Positions 24,501-32,819 are shown, numbered from the stretch's first letter. The stretch: DNA of 38,514 nt from Achromobacter arsenitoxydans SY8 (GCF_000236785.1 NZ_AGUF01000063.1:1-38514), one strand, 5' to 3'. Notes: generated by a model not told the origin, from the letters alone. Program-made: numbers and translations.

Positions 24501-25919
24501 ATGAACGCTGTGACTGATAAATCCTTCTCCGACTACCTCGTTGCCGACAAGTCGCTGGCCGGCTGGGGCCGCCGCGAACTCGCCATCGCCGAAACCGAAA
24601 TGCCCGGCCTGATGGCCATCCGCGAGGAATTCGCCGCATCGCAGCCGCTCAAGGGCGCGCGCATCGCCGGCAGCCTGCACATGACCATCCAGACCGGCGT
24701 GCTGATCGAGACGCTGGTGGCGCTGGGCGCCGAAGTGCGCTGGGCGTCGTGCAACATCTTCTCCACGCAGGACCACGCCGCCGCCGCGATCGCCGCGTCC
24801 GGCACGCCGGTCTTCGCCGTCAAGGGCGAAACGCTGGAAGAGTACTGGCAGTACACCCACAAGATCTTCGAATGGCCCAACGGCCAGAACGCCAACATGA
24901 TCCTCGACGACGGCGGCGACGCGACGTTGATGCTGCACCTGGGCACCAAGGCTGAAAAGGACATCTCGGTCCTGGCCAACCCGGGCAGCGACGAAGAGCG
25001 CATCCTGTTCGCCGCCATCAAGGAAACGCTGAAGCGCGATCCCAAGTGGTACTCGACCCGCCTGGCGCTGATCAAGGGCGTGACGGAAGAAACCACGACC
25101 GGCGTGCACCGCCTGTACCAGATGTCGCAAAAGGGCGAGCTGGCGTTTGCCGCCATCAACGTCAACGACTCGGTCACCAAGTCCAAGTTCGACAACCTGT
25201 ACGGCTGCCGCGAATCGCTGGTGGACGGCATCAAGCGCGCTACCGACGTGATGGTCGCCGGCAAGATCGCCGTCGTGGCCGGCTACGGCGACGTGGGCAA
25301 GGGTTGCGCCCAGGCGCTGGTCGCCCTGCGCGCCCAGGTGTGGGTCACCGAAATTGATCCGATCTGCGCCCTGCAGGCCGCGATGGAAGGCTTCAAGGTC
25401 GTGACCATGGAAGAAGCGGCCGCGCACGGCGACATCTTCGTCACCGCCACCGGCAACTACCATGTGATCACGCGCGAGCACATGAACGCCATGAAGGACC
25501 AGGCCATCGTCTGCAACATCGGCCACTTCGACAACGAAATCGACGTCGCCGGCCTGGCCGACTGCCAGTGGGAAGAGATCAAGCCGCAGGTCGACCACGT
25601 CATTTTCCCGGACGGCAAGCGCATCATCCTGCTCGCTCAGGGCCGTCTCGTGAACCTGGGCTGCGCCACCGGCCACCCCTCGTTCGTGATGTCGTCGTCG
25701 TTCGCCAACCAGACGATCGCCCAGATCGAACTGTTCACGCGCAACGAAGCCTACAAGTCCGGCGAAGTCTACGTGCTGCCCAAGCACCTGGACGAGAAGG
25801 TCGCCCGCCTGCACCTGAAGAAGCTGGGCGTGAATCTCACGACCCTGCGCAAGGACCAGGCCGACTACATCAGCGTGCCGGTCGAGGGCCCCTACAAGCC
25901 CAACCACTACCGCTATTGA
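24501..25919 (+). CDS. ahcY: Adenosylhomocysteinase (SAH hydrolase)
   Basis: Cleaves S-adenosylhomocysteine to adenosine and homocysteine using bound NAD+, relieving product inhibition of methyltransferases. The protein has 472 residues, the proteobacterial long form with the insertion seen around 110-150 ([12 protein letters not shown]). The NAD-binding motif GYGDVGKG is at 261-268; other signatures are [25 protein letters not shown], and the C-terminal [10 protein letters not shown] ending. The ATG at 24501 has GTGGAG upstream; an open frame back to 24291 covers the riboswitch and is not coding. An SAH riboswitch controls it, and the small membrane protein and metF follow on the same strand. 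Confidence 0.97.
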   Translation: MNAVTDKSFSDYLVADKSLAGWGRRELAIAETEMPGLMAIREEFAASQPLKGARIAGSLHMTIQTGVLIETLVALGAEVRWASCNIFSTQDHAAAAIAASGTPVFAVKGETLEEYWQYTHKIFEWPNGQNANMILDDGGDATLMLHLGTKAEKDISVLANPGSDEERILFAAIKETLKRDPKWYSTRLALIKGVTEETTTGVHRLYQMSQKGELAFAAINVNDSVTKSKFDNLYGCRESLVDGIKRATDVMVAGKIAVVAGYGDVGKGCAQALVALRAQVWVTEIDPICALQAAMEGFKVVTMEEAAAHGDIFVTATGNYHVITREHMNAMKDQAIVCNIGHFDNEIDVAGLADCQWEEIKPQVDHVIFPDGKRIILLAQGRLVNLGCATGHPSFVMSSSFANQTIAQIELFTRNEAYKSGEVYVLPKHLDEKVARLHLKKLGVNLTTLRKDQADYISVPVEGPYKPNHYRY

Positions 25920-25943
25920 TTGATGTAGCACAATAGGAAATCG

Positions 25944-25967
25944 CCGCGCCATGTCGGCGCGGGTTTT
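25944..25967 (+). terminator. Probable terminator or attenuator after ahcY
   Basis: A 7-bp GC stem (CCGCGCC with GGCGCGG, 5-base loop) is followed by GTTTT. It lies 25 bases past the ahcY stop. The T tract is short, so part of the transcript may continue into the downstream genes. Confidence 0.5.
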
Positions 25968-26039
25968 CCGGTCCGCGGGGCACGCCCGTCCTCGCCTGGC
26001 GATGACGGGGCCGCGGAGCGTCAATACAGGAGTTCGAAC

Positions 26040-26378
26040 ATGGTGACACTGATACTCGTCTGGATCCTGAACGCAGTGGCCCTGCTGGCCGTTGCCTACC
26101 TGCTGCCGGGCATCGTGGTGGCCAGCTTCGGGTCGGCGCTCATCGCCGCGCTGGTGCTGGGCCTGGTGAACATGCTGGTCAAGCCGGTGCTGGTGTTGCT
26201 GACGCTGCCCATCACGATCGTCACCCTCGGTCTCTTTCTCATCGTCATCAACGCTTTGTTGTTCTGGTTCGTGGGCTCGGTGCTCAAGGGATTTCAGGTC
26301 AACGGGTTCTGGTGGGCCGTGGGCGGCGCGATTCTTTACAGCATCATTTCCGGTCTCCTTACCAAGCTGATCCCGTAG
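26040..26378 (+). CDS. Small four-helix membrane protein, phage-holin-IV/YvlD-like
   Basis: A 112-residue, almost wholly hydrophobic protein with four predicted membrane helices (about residues 3-24, 30-52, 54-78, 88-108). The Lys-Pro motif NMLVKPVLVLLTLPIT between helices two and three is typical of the YvlD/'phage holin family' group. Despite the name, these are chromosomal inner-membrane proteins of unknown function. AGGAG precedes the ATG at good spacing. It lies between ahcY and metF on the same strand, an arrangement I recall from other betaproteobacteria. No phage genes surround it. Confidence 0.85.
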   Translation: MVTLILVWILNAVALLAVAYLLPGIVVASFGSALIAALVLGLVNMLVKPVLVLLTLPITIVTLGLFLIVINALLFWFVGSVLKGFQVNGFWWAVGGAILYSIISGLLTKLIP

Positions 26379-26413
26379 GGGCCCCCCGAGCGCTGCGCGC
26401 TTCCGCCAGGGGC

Positions 26414-26447
26414 GTGCTGCGGACCGGCGAAGCCGGCTCCGCGGCAC
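26414..26447 (+). repeat. Long hairpin between the membrane-protein gene and metF
   Basis: Arms of about 15 bases starting GTGCTGCGGA pair around a GAA loop with one G-T pair and one bulge. No T tract follows. It may be an intercistronic stabiliser, a Rho-dependent termination aid, or one copy of a dispersed chromosomal palindrome. Confidence 0.6.
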
Positions 26448-26498
26448 CCCACGGTGTCTCACCGGCCGAATGCGGCGCATAGCCATTAAAACACTGAC

Positions 26499-27341
26499 AT
26501 GTCCGAAACGAACTCTCCCGCTTTCAGTCTGGAATTTTTTCCTCCCCGCGACCTGGCCGGCCAGGAACGGCTGGTGCGCGCGGCCAAGCAGATGCTGGCC
26601 ATCCAGCCCAAGTACGTCAGTGTGACGTTCGGCGCGGGCGGCTCCACGCGCGCCGGCACGGCGGATGCCGTGCGCACGCTGAGCAACCTGGGCTGCGACG
26701 CGGCGCCTCACCTGTCGTGCGTGGGCGCCTCCCGCCAGGACCTGCGAGACATCCTCCAGGCCTACAAGAACGAAGGCGTGCGGCGCGTCGTGGCGCTGCG
26801 CGGCGACCTGCCGTCGGGCATGGGCGGCGACGCCGGCGAACTGCGCTATGCCAACGAGCTGGTGTCGTTCATCCGCGAAGAAACCGGCGACTGGTTCCAC
26901 ATCGAAGTGGCGGCCTATCCCGAAATGCACCCCCAGGCGTCCAGCCCCTCGGCTGACCTGGACCATTTCGTGAACAAGGTGAAGGCCGGCGCCGACGCCG
27001 CCATCACGCAGTACTTCTTCAATGCCGACGCCTACTTCGATTTCGTCGACCGGGCCCGCGCCAAGGGCGTGGACGTGCCGATCGTGCCGGGCATCATGCC
27101 CATCACGAACCACACGCAGCTCCTGCGGTTTTCGGAAATGTGCGGCGCCGAAGTGCCGCGCTGGATCCGCCTGCGCCTGGCCGAGTTCGGCGACGACAAG
27201 GCTTCCATCCGCGCCTTCGGGATCGACGTGGTGACCGAGCTCTGCCAGACGCTGCTGGACAACGGCGCGCCGGGCGTGCATTTCTACACCCTGAACCATG
27301 CCGAAGCGCCGCTGGCGATCTGGAAGGAACTGTCGGCGTAA
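26499..27341 (+). CDS. metF: Methylenetetrahydrofolate reductase
   Basis: Reduces 5,10-methylene-THF to 5-methyl-THF with FAD, giving the methyl donor for methionine synthesis. The 280-residue length is that of bacterial MetF (catalytic barrel only). Glu12 in SLEFFPPR corresponds to the catalytic Glu28 of E. coli, and Asp103 in ALRGDLP to Asp120 near the flavin. Other motifs are VSVTFGAGGSTR, EVAAYPEMHPQA, ITQYFFNADAYFDF and PGIMPI. No strong Shine-Dalgarno sequence precedes the ATG. It follows ahcY and a small membrane protein, so the riboswitch may affect it through read-through. Confidence 0.96.
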   Translation: MSETNSPAFSLEFFPPRDLAGQERLVRAAKQMLAIQPKYVSVTFGAGGSTRAGTADAVRTLSNLGCDAAPHLSCVGASRQDLRDILQAYKNEGVRRVVALRGDLPSGMGGDAGELRYANELVSFIREETGDWFHIEVAAYPEMHPQASSPSADLDHFVNKVKAGADAAITQYFFNADAYFDFVDRARAKGVDVPIVPGIMPITNHTQLLRFSEMCGAEVPRWIRLRLAEFGDDKASIRAFGIDVVTELCQTLLDNGAPGVHFYTLNHAEAPLAIWKELSA

Positions 27342-27376
27342 GAACGTGGCGGCGCCGGGCATCCGGCGCGGCAGAC

Positions 27377-27411
27377 AAAATGGCCGGCGAAATTTCGCCG
27401 GCCATTTTTTT
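27377..27411. terminator. Bidirectional terminator, perfect palindrome
   Basis: Positions 27377-27408 form a perfect 32-base palindrome with arms starting AAAATGGCCGGCGAAA. On the plus strand the T tract runs to 27411 and ends metF. On the minus strand a four-base T tract would serve the convergent Bug gene, whose stop is 18 bases away. Confidence 0.93.
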
Positions 27412-27428
27412 CATTGCGCGCGGAACGC

Positions 27429-28427
27429 TCAGTCCGCGTACACCCCCGCCTTGCGGATGACGCCGCCCCATTTGTCGATCTCGGATTGCAGCCAGGTCTG
27501 CAGGCCTTCCGGCGTCTGTTTGGATTCAGGCACGATCTCGGCGCCCAGTTCGGCCATCTTCTGCGTGAAGGCGGGATCTTTCAGCGCGGCGCGCAGCGCG
27601 GCGTTGAACTTGGCCACGGCCTCCGGCGGCGTGCCCTTGGGCGCATAGACGCCGTGCCAGACCTTGACCTCGAAGTTCTTCAGCCCGCCTTCCTGCAGCG
27701 TCGGCGCATCGGGCAGCGCCTTGATGCGGTCCAGCGTGGTGACGCCGTACAGCTTTACGCGTTCGGCCTTGATCTGGGGAATGGTCTGGGTGGTCTGGTC
27801 GCACAGCACGTCCACCTGGCCGCCCAGCAGGGCCGTCATGGCGGGCGCGGTGCCCGCGTAGGGAACGGTCGTGAACTGCACGCCCAGCGACTCCTGCAGC
27901 AGCATGCCGCAAAGCTGGGACACGGCGCCCAGGCCGGCATTGGCCAGGTTGACCTTGTTGCCGTTTGCCTTGGCGTACTTGATGAAACCGGCCATGCCAT
28001 CGGCTGGCAGGTCTTTGCGGCCAAGCAGGGTCATCGGGACGTCCGCGACCTGCCCGACATAGGCGAAGTCCGTCAGCGGATTGAATGAGAGCTTGCGGTA
28101 CAGGGCGGGCGCGGTCGCCATGCCGTTGTGGTGGATCAGGAAGGTGTAGCCGTCGGGGGCGGCGCGAGCCACGTGCTGGGACGCCAGCGTGCCGCCCGCG
28201 CCGGTGCGGTTTTCGATGACGACGCTCTGCCCCAGGGTTTTGGCCATGGAGGCGCCCAGGCTGCGGGCCACGACGTCGGTCGGGCCGCCCGCGGCGAACG
28301 GCACCACCAGGGAAATGGGATGGTTGGGATAGGCGCCTTGCGCGCCGGCATTGTTCCAGGCCAGGCAGGACAGGGCCAGCATGGGCAAGGCGGCGCGCTT
28401 GAAGGCGCGCGCGTAGGGTAGGGACAT
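27429..28427 (-). CDS. Bug/TctC-family tripartite tricarboxylate-binding protein
   Basis: A second Bug-type periplasmic binding protein, 332 residues, not adjacent to the first. The start at 28427 is set by AAGGAG seven bases upstream; 25 extra in-frame codons lack support. The signal peptide (about 1-29) ends near NAGAQGAYPNHP, and the mature start has the usual LVVPFAAGGPTDVVAR, where the ligand carboxylate is held. Other markers are GQSVVIENRTGAGGTLAS and VPYAGTAPAMTALLGG. No transport or enzyme partner is next to it, so ligand is unknown. It converges with metF and shares its terminator. Confidence 0.92.
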   Translation of the reverse strand: MSLPYARAFKRAALPMLALSCLAWNNAGAQGAYPNHPISLVVPFAAGGPTDVVARSLGASMAKTLGQSVVIENRTGAGGTLASQHVARAAPDGYTFLIHHNGMATAPALYRKLSFNPLTDFAYVGQVADVPMTLLGRKDLPADGMAGFIKYAKANGNKVNLANAGLGAVSQLCGMLLQESLGVQFTTVPYAGTAPAMTALLGGQVDVLCDQTTQTIPQIKAERVKLYGVTTLDRIKALPDAPTLQEGGLKNFEVKVWHGVYAPKGTPPEAVAKFNAALRAALKDPAFTQKMAELGAEIVPESKQTPEGLQTWLQSEIDKWGGVIRKAGVYAD

Positions 28428-28472
28428 GTCTCGCTCCTTGTGGTCTTTTCGGCCCGCAAGGCAGAGCATGGC

Positions 28473-28500
28473 GGGCAGGCTCCCGCAGTGTGGCCTGCCC
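28473..28500. repeat. Small inverted repeat upstream of the Bug gene
   Basis: GGGCAGGC (28473-28480) and GCCTGCCC (28493-28500) form 8-bp arms with a 12-base spacer in the 181-base gap between the Bug and Anbu genes. It could be an operator or leader hairpin for the Bug gene. I found no convincing terminator for the Anbu operon in this gap. Confidence 0.5.
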
Positions 28501-28608
28501 ATCCGCGCATGGGAATTCGCGGTTTTGCAAACCGGGTTTCGGCTGACGAAAAGGAGGGTTTACGCGAACTTGTAAGCGGTTGCGCGAAAAAGAAGCGTGG
28601 GGCAGGCC

Positions 28609-29472
28609 TTAGTTAGGCTGGTCCTTGCCCGGTTCCTCGGCCAGCACCTGCGGCGTGGTGTAGCTGGGCCGCGGGGTATCGACGGGCTCCATGCGCAGCG
28701 GCTGGTGCACGCGGCCGGCCGGCACCAGCGAGTCGGGCGCGTCCGGGTTGGTCCACATCGGGTCCGGGATTTCCGCGAATACCTGGCGCAGGCGTTCGCC
28801 CCAGGTGCCGCGGATCATGCGGAAGTACTCGTTATGTTCGTCGATGCTGGCGAAGTGGGTCACGCGCAGGGAATTGGCGTCATAGACCAGCAGGTCCAGC
28901 GGCAGGCCCACGGAGATGTTGGAGCGCAGCGTGGAGTCCATCGAGATCAGGGCGCACTTGGCGGCCTCATCCAGCGACGTGTCCGGCTGCAGCACGCGGT
29001 CCAGGATGGGCTTGCCGTATTTGGCCTCGCCGATCTGGAAATACGGGCATTCCTGGCCCGCCTCGATGAAGTTGCCGGCCGAATAGATCTGGAACAGGCG
29101 GCAGCGTTCCGCGCCGATCTGCCCGCCGAAGATCATGCTGACGTTGAAGTCCACCCCTTGCTCGTGCAGCGCGTGCGCCTCGTTGCGGTAGACCTCGCGC
29201 ACCGCCGCGCCGACGAGGCGCGCGGCCTCGAACATGTCGGGCGCGTTCCAGATGGTTTGCGCGCCGTCGTCGTGCTGGCGGGTCAGTACGTTGAGCACGG
29301 CCTGGCTGACCGCCAGGTTGCCGGAGGTCATCAGGACCATGACGCGCTCGCCGGGACGTTCGAAGACGGTCATCTTGCGAAAGACGCTGATCTGGTCGAC
29401 GCCCGCATTGGTGCGGGAGTCGGACAGGAAAACCAGGCCGGATTCTAGGCGGGCTGCGACGCAGTAGGTCAT
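28609..29472 (-). CDS. Anbu, proteasome-like Ntn-hydrolase peptidase
   Basis: Bacterial proteasome homologue of the Anbu (ancestral beta-subunit) family, related to HslV and 20S beta subunits. Translation from ATG 29472 places Thr directly after Met (MTYCVAARLESGLVF), giving the N-terminal nucleophile after Met removal. The other catalytic residues follow at the expected spacing: Asp18 in SDSRTNAG and Lys33 in FRKM. A longer frame from 29502 would bury the Thr, so it is rejected. The 287-residue chain is longer than the roughly 240-250 usual, with a Pro-rich C-terminal tail from about 235. No HslU-like ATPase is encoded nearby. It is the last gene of a four-gene operon with transglutaminase, alpha-E and ATP-grasp proteins. 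Confidence 0.92.
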   Translation of the reverse strand: MTYCVAARLESGLVFLSDSRTNAGVDQISVFRKMTVFERPGERVMVLMTSGNLAVSQAVLNVLTRQHDDGAQTIWNAPDMFEAARLVGAAVREVYRNEAHALHEQGVDFNVSMIFGGQIGAERCRLFQIYSAGNFIEAGQECPYFQIGEAKYGKPILDRVLQPDTSLDEAAKCALISMDSTLRSNISVGLPLDLLVYDANSLRVTHFASIDEHNEYFRMIRGTWGERLRQVFAEIPDPMWTNPDAPDSLVPAGRVHQPLRMEPVDTPRPSYTTPQVLAEEPGKDQPN

Positions 29473-29527
29473 GATCGGAAATAAGGGAAAACCACCACGC
29501 ATTGTATTGCGGCGCGGCGGACCGGGG

Positions 29528-30331
29528 TTACTGCTGCACGGCCTCCTGGACCTGCACGCTGATTTCCATGGTTTCGTCGCCGCCGCCGCTGCGCACGCCG
29601 CGCACGGGCGAGGCCGAGTCGTAGTCCCGTCCCACCGCCAGCCGGCAATGGCATTCCGACGCGAACTGGCGGTTGGTTATGTCTACGCTGGTCCAGCCGA
29701 TGCCGGACAGCCAGACGTCGACCCAGGCGTGGCTGGCGGCGTGCTCGGCGGTTGTGTACAGGTAGCCGCTGACATACCGCGCGGGCACGTTCATGCCCCG
29801 CACGCAGGCCAGGAACAGGTGTGCATGGTCCTGGCACACGCCGTGGCCCATGGCCAGTACCTGGTCGGCGGCGGTGGTCACGTCCGTGGTGCCTGGTTCG
29901 TACGCTACCCGTTCGTGGATCGCGGCGGCCAGGGCAAGGATGTCGTCCGACGAGGTCATTCCTTGCGGCAGCACGTCGCGCACGAAGGCAAGAATGGTGT
30001 CGTCCGCCTGCGTCAGCGGGGTCTGCACGCAATAGGCGTGCACCGGCAGCCGGCTGTCTTCGCCGCCCAGCACGCCGCGTGTCAGCGGCGCCACCAGGAC
30101 CTGCCCGGTCACGCGCAGCTCGATGTCCGAGTGCGGCCGGTTCAGCGTCAGGGTGTGCGTGATGTTGCCGTAGGCGTCGACCTGTTTTTCCAGGTCGCCG
30201 GGCGCTTCGATGTTCCAGCGCAGCACGCGCTGGTGTTCGTCGTCGCGCGGAGTCAGGCGCAGGGTCTGGATGCTGTAGTTGACGGGCGCGGTGTAGCGGT
30301 AGTGCGTGACGTGCGTGATGATCTGCTTCAT
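29528..30331 (-). CDS. Transglutaminase-like cysteine protease (Anbu operon)
   Basis: A 267-residue protein of the transglutaminase/protease-like superfamily, with an N-terminal beta domain opening MKQIITHVTHYRYTAPV, as in other bacterial transglutaminase-like proteins. The catalytic triad is visible: Cys166 in GHGVCQDHAHLFLA, His201 in SHAWVDVW, and Asp217 in GWTSVDITN. It probably acts as a peptidase or amide hydrolase rather than a cross-linker. No signal peptide is seen, so it is likely cytosolic like Anbu. GGAGG precedes the ATG. It lies 13 bases after the alpha-E gene and 55 bases before Anbu. In this conserved cluster it is thought to reverse or trim products of the ATP-grasp ligase. 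Confidence 0.9.
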   Translation of the reverse strand: MKQIITHVTHYRYTAPVNYSIQTLRLTPRDDEHQRVLRWNIEAPGDLEKQVDAYGNITHTLTLNRPHSDIELRVTGQVLVAPLTRGVLGGEDSRLPVHAYCVQTPLTQADDTILAFVRDVLPQGMTSSDDILALAAAIHERVAYEPGTTDVTTAADQVLAMGHGVCQDHAHLFLACVRGMNVPARYVSGYLYTTAEHAASHAWVDVWLSGIGWTSVDITNRQFASECHCRLAVGRDYDSASPVRGVRSGGGDETMEISVQVQEAVQQ

Positions 30332-30344
30332 TGCTGCCTCCGTG

Positions 30345-31319
30345 TTATGCCGACAGCGGCACCAGGAAGTCCTGGCTGATGCGGTTGCCCAGGTCGTTGA
30401 TGCGGTCCAGGAAGCGCTCAAGGTACTGGTGCAATCCGCTGGCCAGTATGTCTTCGACGCGGCCGTACTGCAGTTCCGCGCACAGCATGCCGGCGCGCCG
30501 TTCCGTTTCGGTCGAGCGCTGGTTCGAGACCCGCGCCAGGTCGTCGGCCACTGCGCGCATCGAGGCCAGCAGCGAACGCGGCATGTCGCCGTGCAGGATC
30601 AGCAGTTCCGCCACCCGGTCCGGCGTGATGACGTCACGGTACACCTTGCGGTAGATCTCCAGCCCGGAAACCGAGCTGAGCAGCGCCGACCAGCGGTAGA
30701 ACTCGCTCTGCACGGCCGCGGCCCCGGCGGGTTCGGCACGGACGTCCGGCGCGCCCGCGCCGTTGCGCTCATGGAACTTCACGTCCAGCATGCGGGCCGT
30801 GTTGTCGGCCCGCTCCAGGTGCATGCCGATCCGAAGGAAATACAGCGCCTCGTCTTCGAGCATGGTGCCGATGGTGACGCCGCGGGCCAGATGCGAACGG
30901 AATTTCACCCATTCGAAGAACTCGCCCGGGTTGCGCTCCAGGAGGCCCGTATGCAGATGCTTGAGCAGTTCGAGCCAGGTGGTGTTGTAGGTCTCCCAGA
31001 CTTCGGTCGTGAGGCTGCCGCGCACGGCGCGCGCGTTCTCGCGGGCGGCGCGCATGCAGGCGTAGATCGACGAAGGGTTCTCGGGGTCGCGCACCATGTA
31101 TTGCAGCACGTCATGGGGCGAGATCGACGCGTACTTGCTCTGGTACAGGCCCTGCAGTTCGGAGATGCGCAGCACGCCCAGCCAGGAGCCTTCGCGCGTG
31201 CGGGTGTCCTGCGGCAGCAGCGACATCTGCAGGTTCACGTCTAGCATCCGCGCGGTGTTCTCGGCGCGTTCCGTGTAGCGGCACATCCAGAAGAGGTTGT
31301 CGGCGGTTCGGCTCAGCAT
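30345..31319 (-). CDS. Alpha-E domain protein (DUF403)
   Basis: A 324-residue all-helical protein of the alpha-E family, of unknown activity, always linked to circularly permuted ATP-grasp proteins. An internal duplication can be seen directly: ERAENTARMLDVN at 18-30 recurs as ERADNTARMLDVK at 169-181, and SIYACMRAARENAR resembles LLASMRAVADDLAR. The conserved start MLSRTADNLFWMCRYTERAENTAR places the ATG at 31319, two bases after the ATP-grasp stop. The open frame continues upstream only as antisense noise. It probably binds the product or the ligase and helps peptide-bond chemistry, an inference from genome context. Confidence 0.9.
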   Translation of the reverse strand: MLSRTADNLFWMCRYTERAENTARMLDVNLQMSLLPQDTRTREGSWLGVLRISELQGLYQSKYASISPHDVLQYMVRDPENPSSIYACMRAARENARAVRGSLTTEVWETYNTTWLELLKHLHTGLLERNPGEFFEWVKFRSHLARGVTIGTMLEDEALYFLRIGMHLERADNTARMLDVKFHERNGAGAPDVRAEPAGAAAVQSEFYRWSALLSSVSGLEIYRKVYRDVITPDRVAELLILHGDMPRSLLASMRAVADDLARVSNQRSTETERRAGMLCAELQYGRVEDILASGLHQYLERFLDRINDLGNRISQDFLVPLSA

Positions 31320-31321
31320 GT

Positions 31322-32752
31322 CTATTCCTCCAGTACCCAGGTGTCCTTGGTGCCGCCGCCCTGGCTGCTGTTGACCACCAGCGAGCCTTCGGTCAGCGCC
31401 ACGCGGCACAGGCCGCCCGGCACGGTGCGGATGTCCTTGCCGCACAGCACATAGGGACGCAGGTCCACGTGGCGCGGCGCGACGCCGGATTCCACGTAGG
31501 TGGGCGTGGTGGACAGCGCCAGCGTGGGCTGTGCGATGTAGTTGGAGGGATTGGCGCGCACGCGCTCCTTGAATGCCTCGACCTGCGCGAGCGACGCCGA
31601 AGGCCCGACCAGCATGCCGTAGCCGCCGGCGCCGTGGACTTCCTTGACCACCAGGTCCTGCATGTTGGCCAGCACATGGGACAGCTCGTCCGGCCGGCCG
31701 CAACGCCAGGTCGGCACGTTCGACAGGATGGGCTCCTCGCCGAGGTAGAACCGGATCATGTCGGGCACGTACAGGTAGGTGGACTTGTCGTCGGCGATGC
31801 CGGTGCCGATCGCATTGGCCAGCGTGACGCGGCCTGCTCGGTATACGGAAAGCAGCCCAGGCACGCCCAGCGCGGAATCGGCGCGGAACGACAGCGGATC
31901 GAGGAAGTCGTCGTCCAGCCGCCGATAGATCACGTCGACCTTGCGCGGGCCGCGCGTGGTGCGCATGTAGACGGTGTTCTGTTCCACGAACAGATCCTGC
32001 CCCTCTACCAGTTCCACGCCCATCTGCTGGGCCAGGAAGGCGTGCTCGAAGTAGGCCGAGTTGTACATGCCGGGCGTCAGCACCACCACCGTGGGGTCGT
32101 CGCCGCCGTGCGGCGCGACTTCGCGCAGGTTGTCCAGCAGCAGGTCAGGGTAGTGCGCGACGGGCTCGACCTTGATGCGGCTGAAGGCATCGGGCATGAG
32201 CCGCATCGACATCTTGCGGTTCTCCAGCATGTACGACACGCCCGAAGGCACGCGCAGGTTGTCTTCCAGCACATAGAATTCGCCGGCGCCCGCCCGCACG
32301 ATGTCCACGCCCGCGATGTGGCAGTAGATGTCCTCGGCCACGTCCACGTCCTGCATTTCAGGACGGTACTGGGCGTTCAGGAACACCTGTTCGGCCGGGA
32401 CGATGCCGGCGCGCACGATGTCGTGCCCGTGGTAGATGTCGTGGATGAACAGGTTCAGCGCGCGGACGCGCTGCTTCAGGCCCGCCTCCAGATGCCGCCA
32501 TTCCTGGGCGGGAATGATCCGGGGGATCAGGTCGAAGGGGATAAGGCGTTCCGTGCCGGCGGCGTCGCCGGCCACCGAAAACGTGATCCCCACCCGGCGA
32601 AAACTCAGGTCCGCTTCCAGCCGGCGCACGGCCATGGCTTCGGCGGATTGCTCGTTGTGCCAGCGCTCGAAGGCCTGGTAATGGGAGCGTACGCCGGTCG
32701 CGCCATCGCGCATTTCGTCATAGGCGGATGGACGGGGTGGTCTGTCCTTCAT
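31322..32752 (-). CDS. Circularly permuted ATP-grasp ligase (DUF404/407 type)
   Basis: A 476-residue ATP-grasp amidoligase-type protein, first gene of the Anbu operon. Family blocks visible are RVGITFSVAGDAAGTERLIPFDLIPRII near residue 55, the acidic region QVFLNAQYRPEMQDVDV, YVLEDNLRVPSGVSYMLENR with candidate metal/ATP residues, ANAIGTGIADDKSTYLYVPDMI, and the C-terminal VVKEVHGAGGYGMLVGP, which resembles an ATP-grasp nucleotide loop moved by permutation. Such enzymes are predicted to join amino acids or peptides through acyl-phosphates. The start at 32752 has GGAGG closely upstream. A sigma-54 promoter and an NtrC box precede it. The substrate and product are unknown. Confidence 0.9.
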   Translation of the reverse strand: MKDRPPRPSAYDEMRDGATGVRSHYQAFERWHNEQSAEAMAVRRLEADLSFRRVGITFSVAGDAAGTERLIPFDLIPRIIPAQEWRHLEAGLKQRVRALNLFIHDIYHGHDIVRAGIVPAEQVFLNAQYRPEMQDVDVAEDIYCHIAGVDIVRAGAGEFYVLEDNLRVPSGVSYMLENRKMSMRLMPDAFSRIKVEPVAHYPDLLLDNLREVAPHGGDDPTVVVLTPGMYNSAYFEHAFLAQQMGVELVEGQDLFVEQNTVYMRTTRGPRKVDVIYRRLDDDFLDPLSFRADSALGVPGLLSVYRAGRVTLANAIGTGIADDKSTYLYVPDMIRFYLGEEPILSNVPTWRCGRPDELSHVLANMQDLVVKEVHGAGGYGMLVGPSASLAQVEAFKERVRANPSNYIAQPTLALSTTPTYVESGVAPRHVDLRPYVLCGKDIRTVPGGLCRVALTEGSLVVNSSQGGGTKDTWVLEE

Positions 32753-32800
32753 GGCTCCTCCGATGCAGATGCTTGCGGCCGGCTTGCACGCGGCCGTTGT

Positions 32801-32819
32801 CCGGCCAGTGACTGGCCGG
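32801..32819. promoter_or_regulatory. Palindrome CCGGCCAGT-G-ACTGGCCGG at the predicted transcript start
   Basis: Perfect 9-bp arms around a single base. The predicted sigma-54 start is at about 32821, so this element is the first part of the transcript. It could be a repressor operator or a 5' hairpin that protects the mRNA. Confidence 0.5.

Noticed and set aside
26040-26378. Phage holin as a sign of a prophage.
   Set aside because: The protein belongs to a chromosomal membrane family merely named holin-like, and there are no lysis, capsid or integrase genes near it.
24492-27362. A 956-codon minus-strand open frame across ahcY and metF.
   Set aside because: It is antisense to three well-supported genes and has no recognisable domain; long antisense frames are expected at this GC content.
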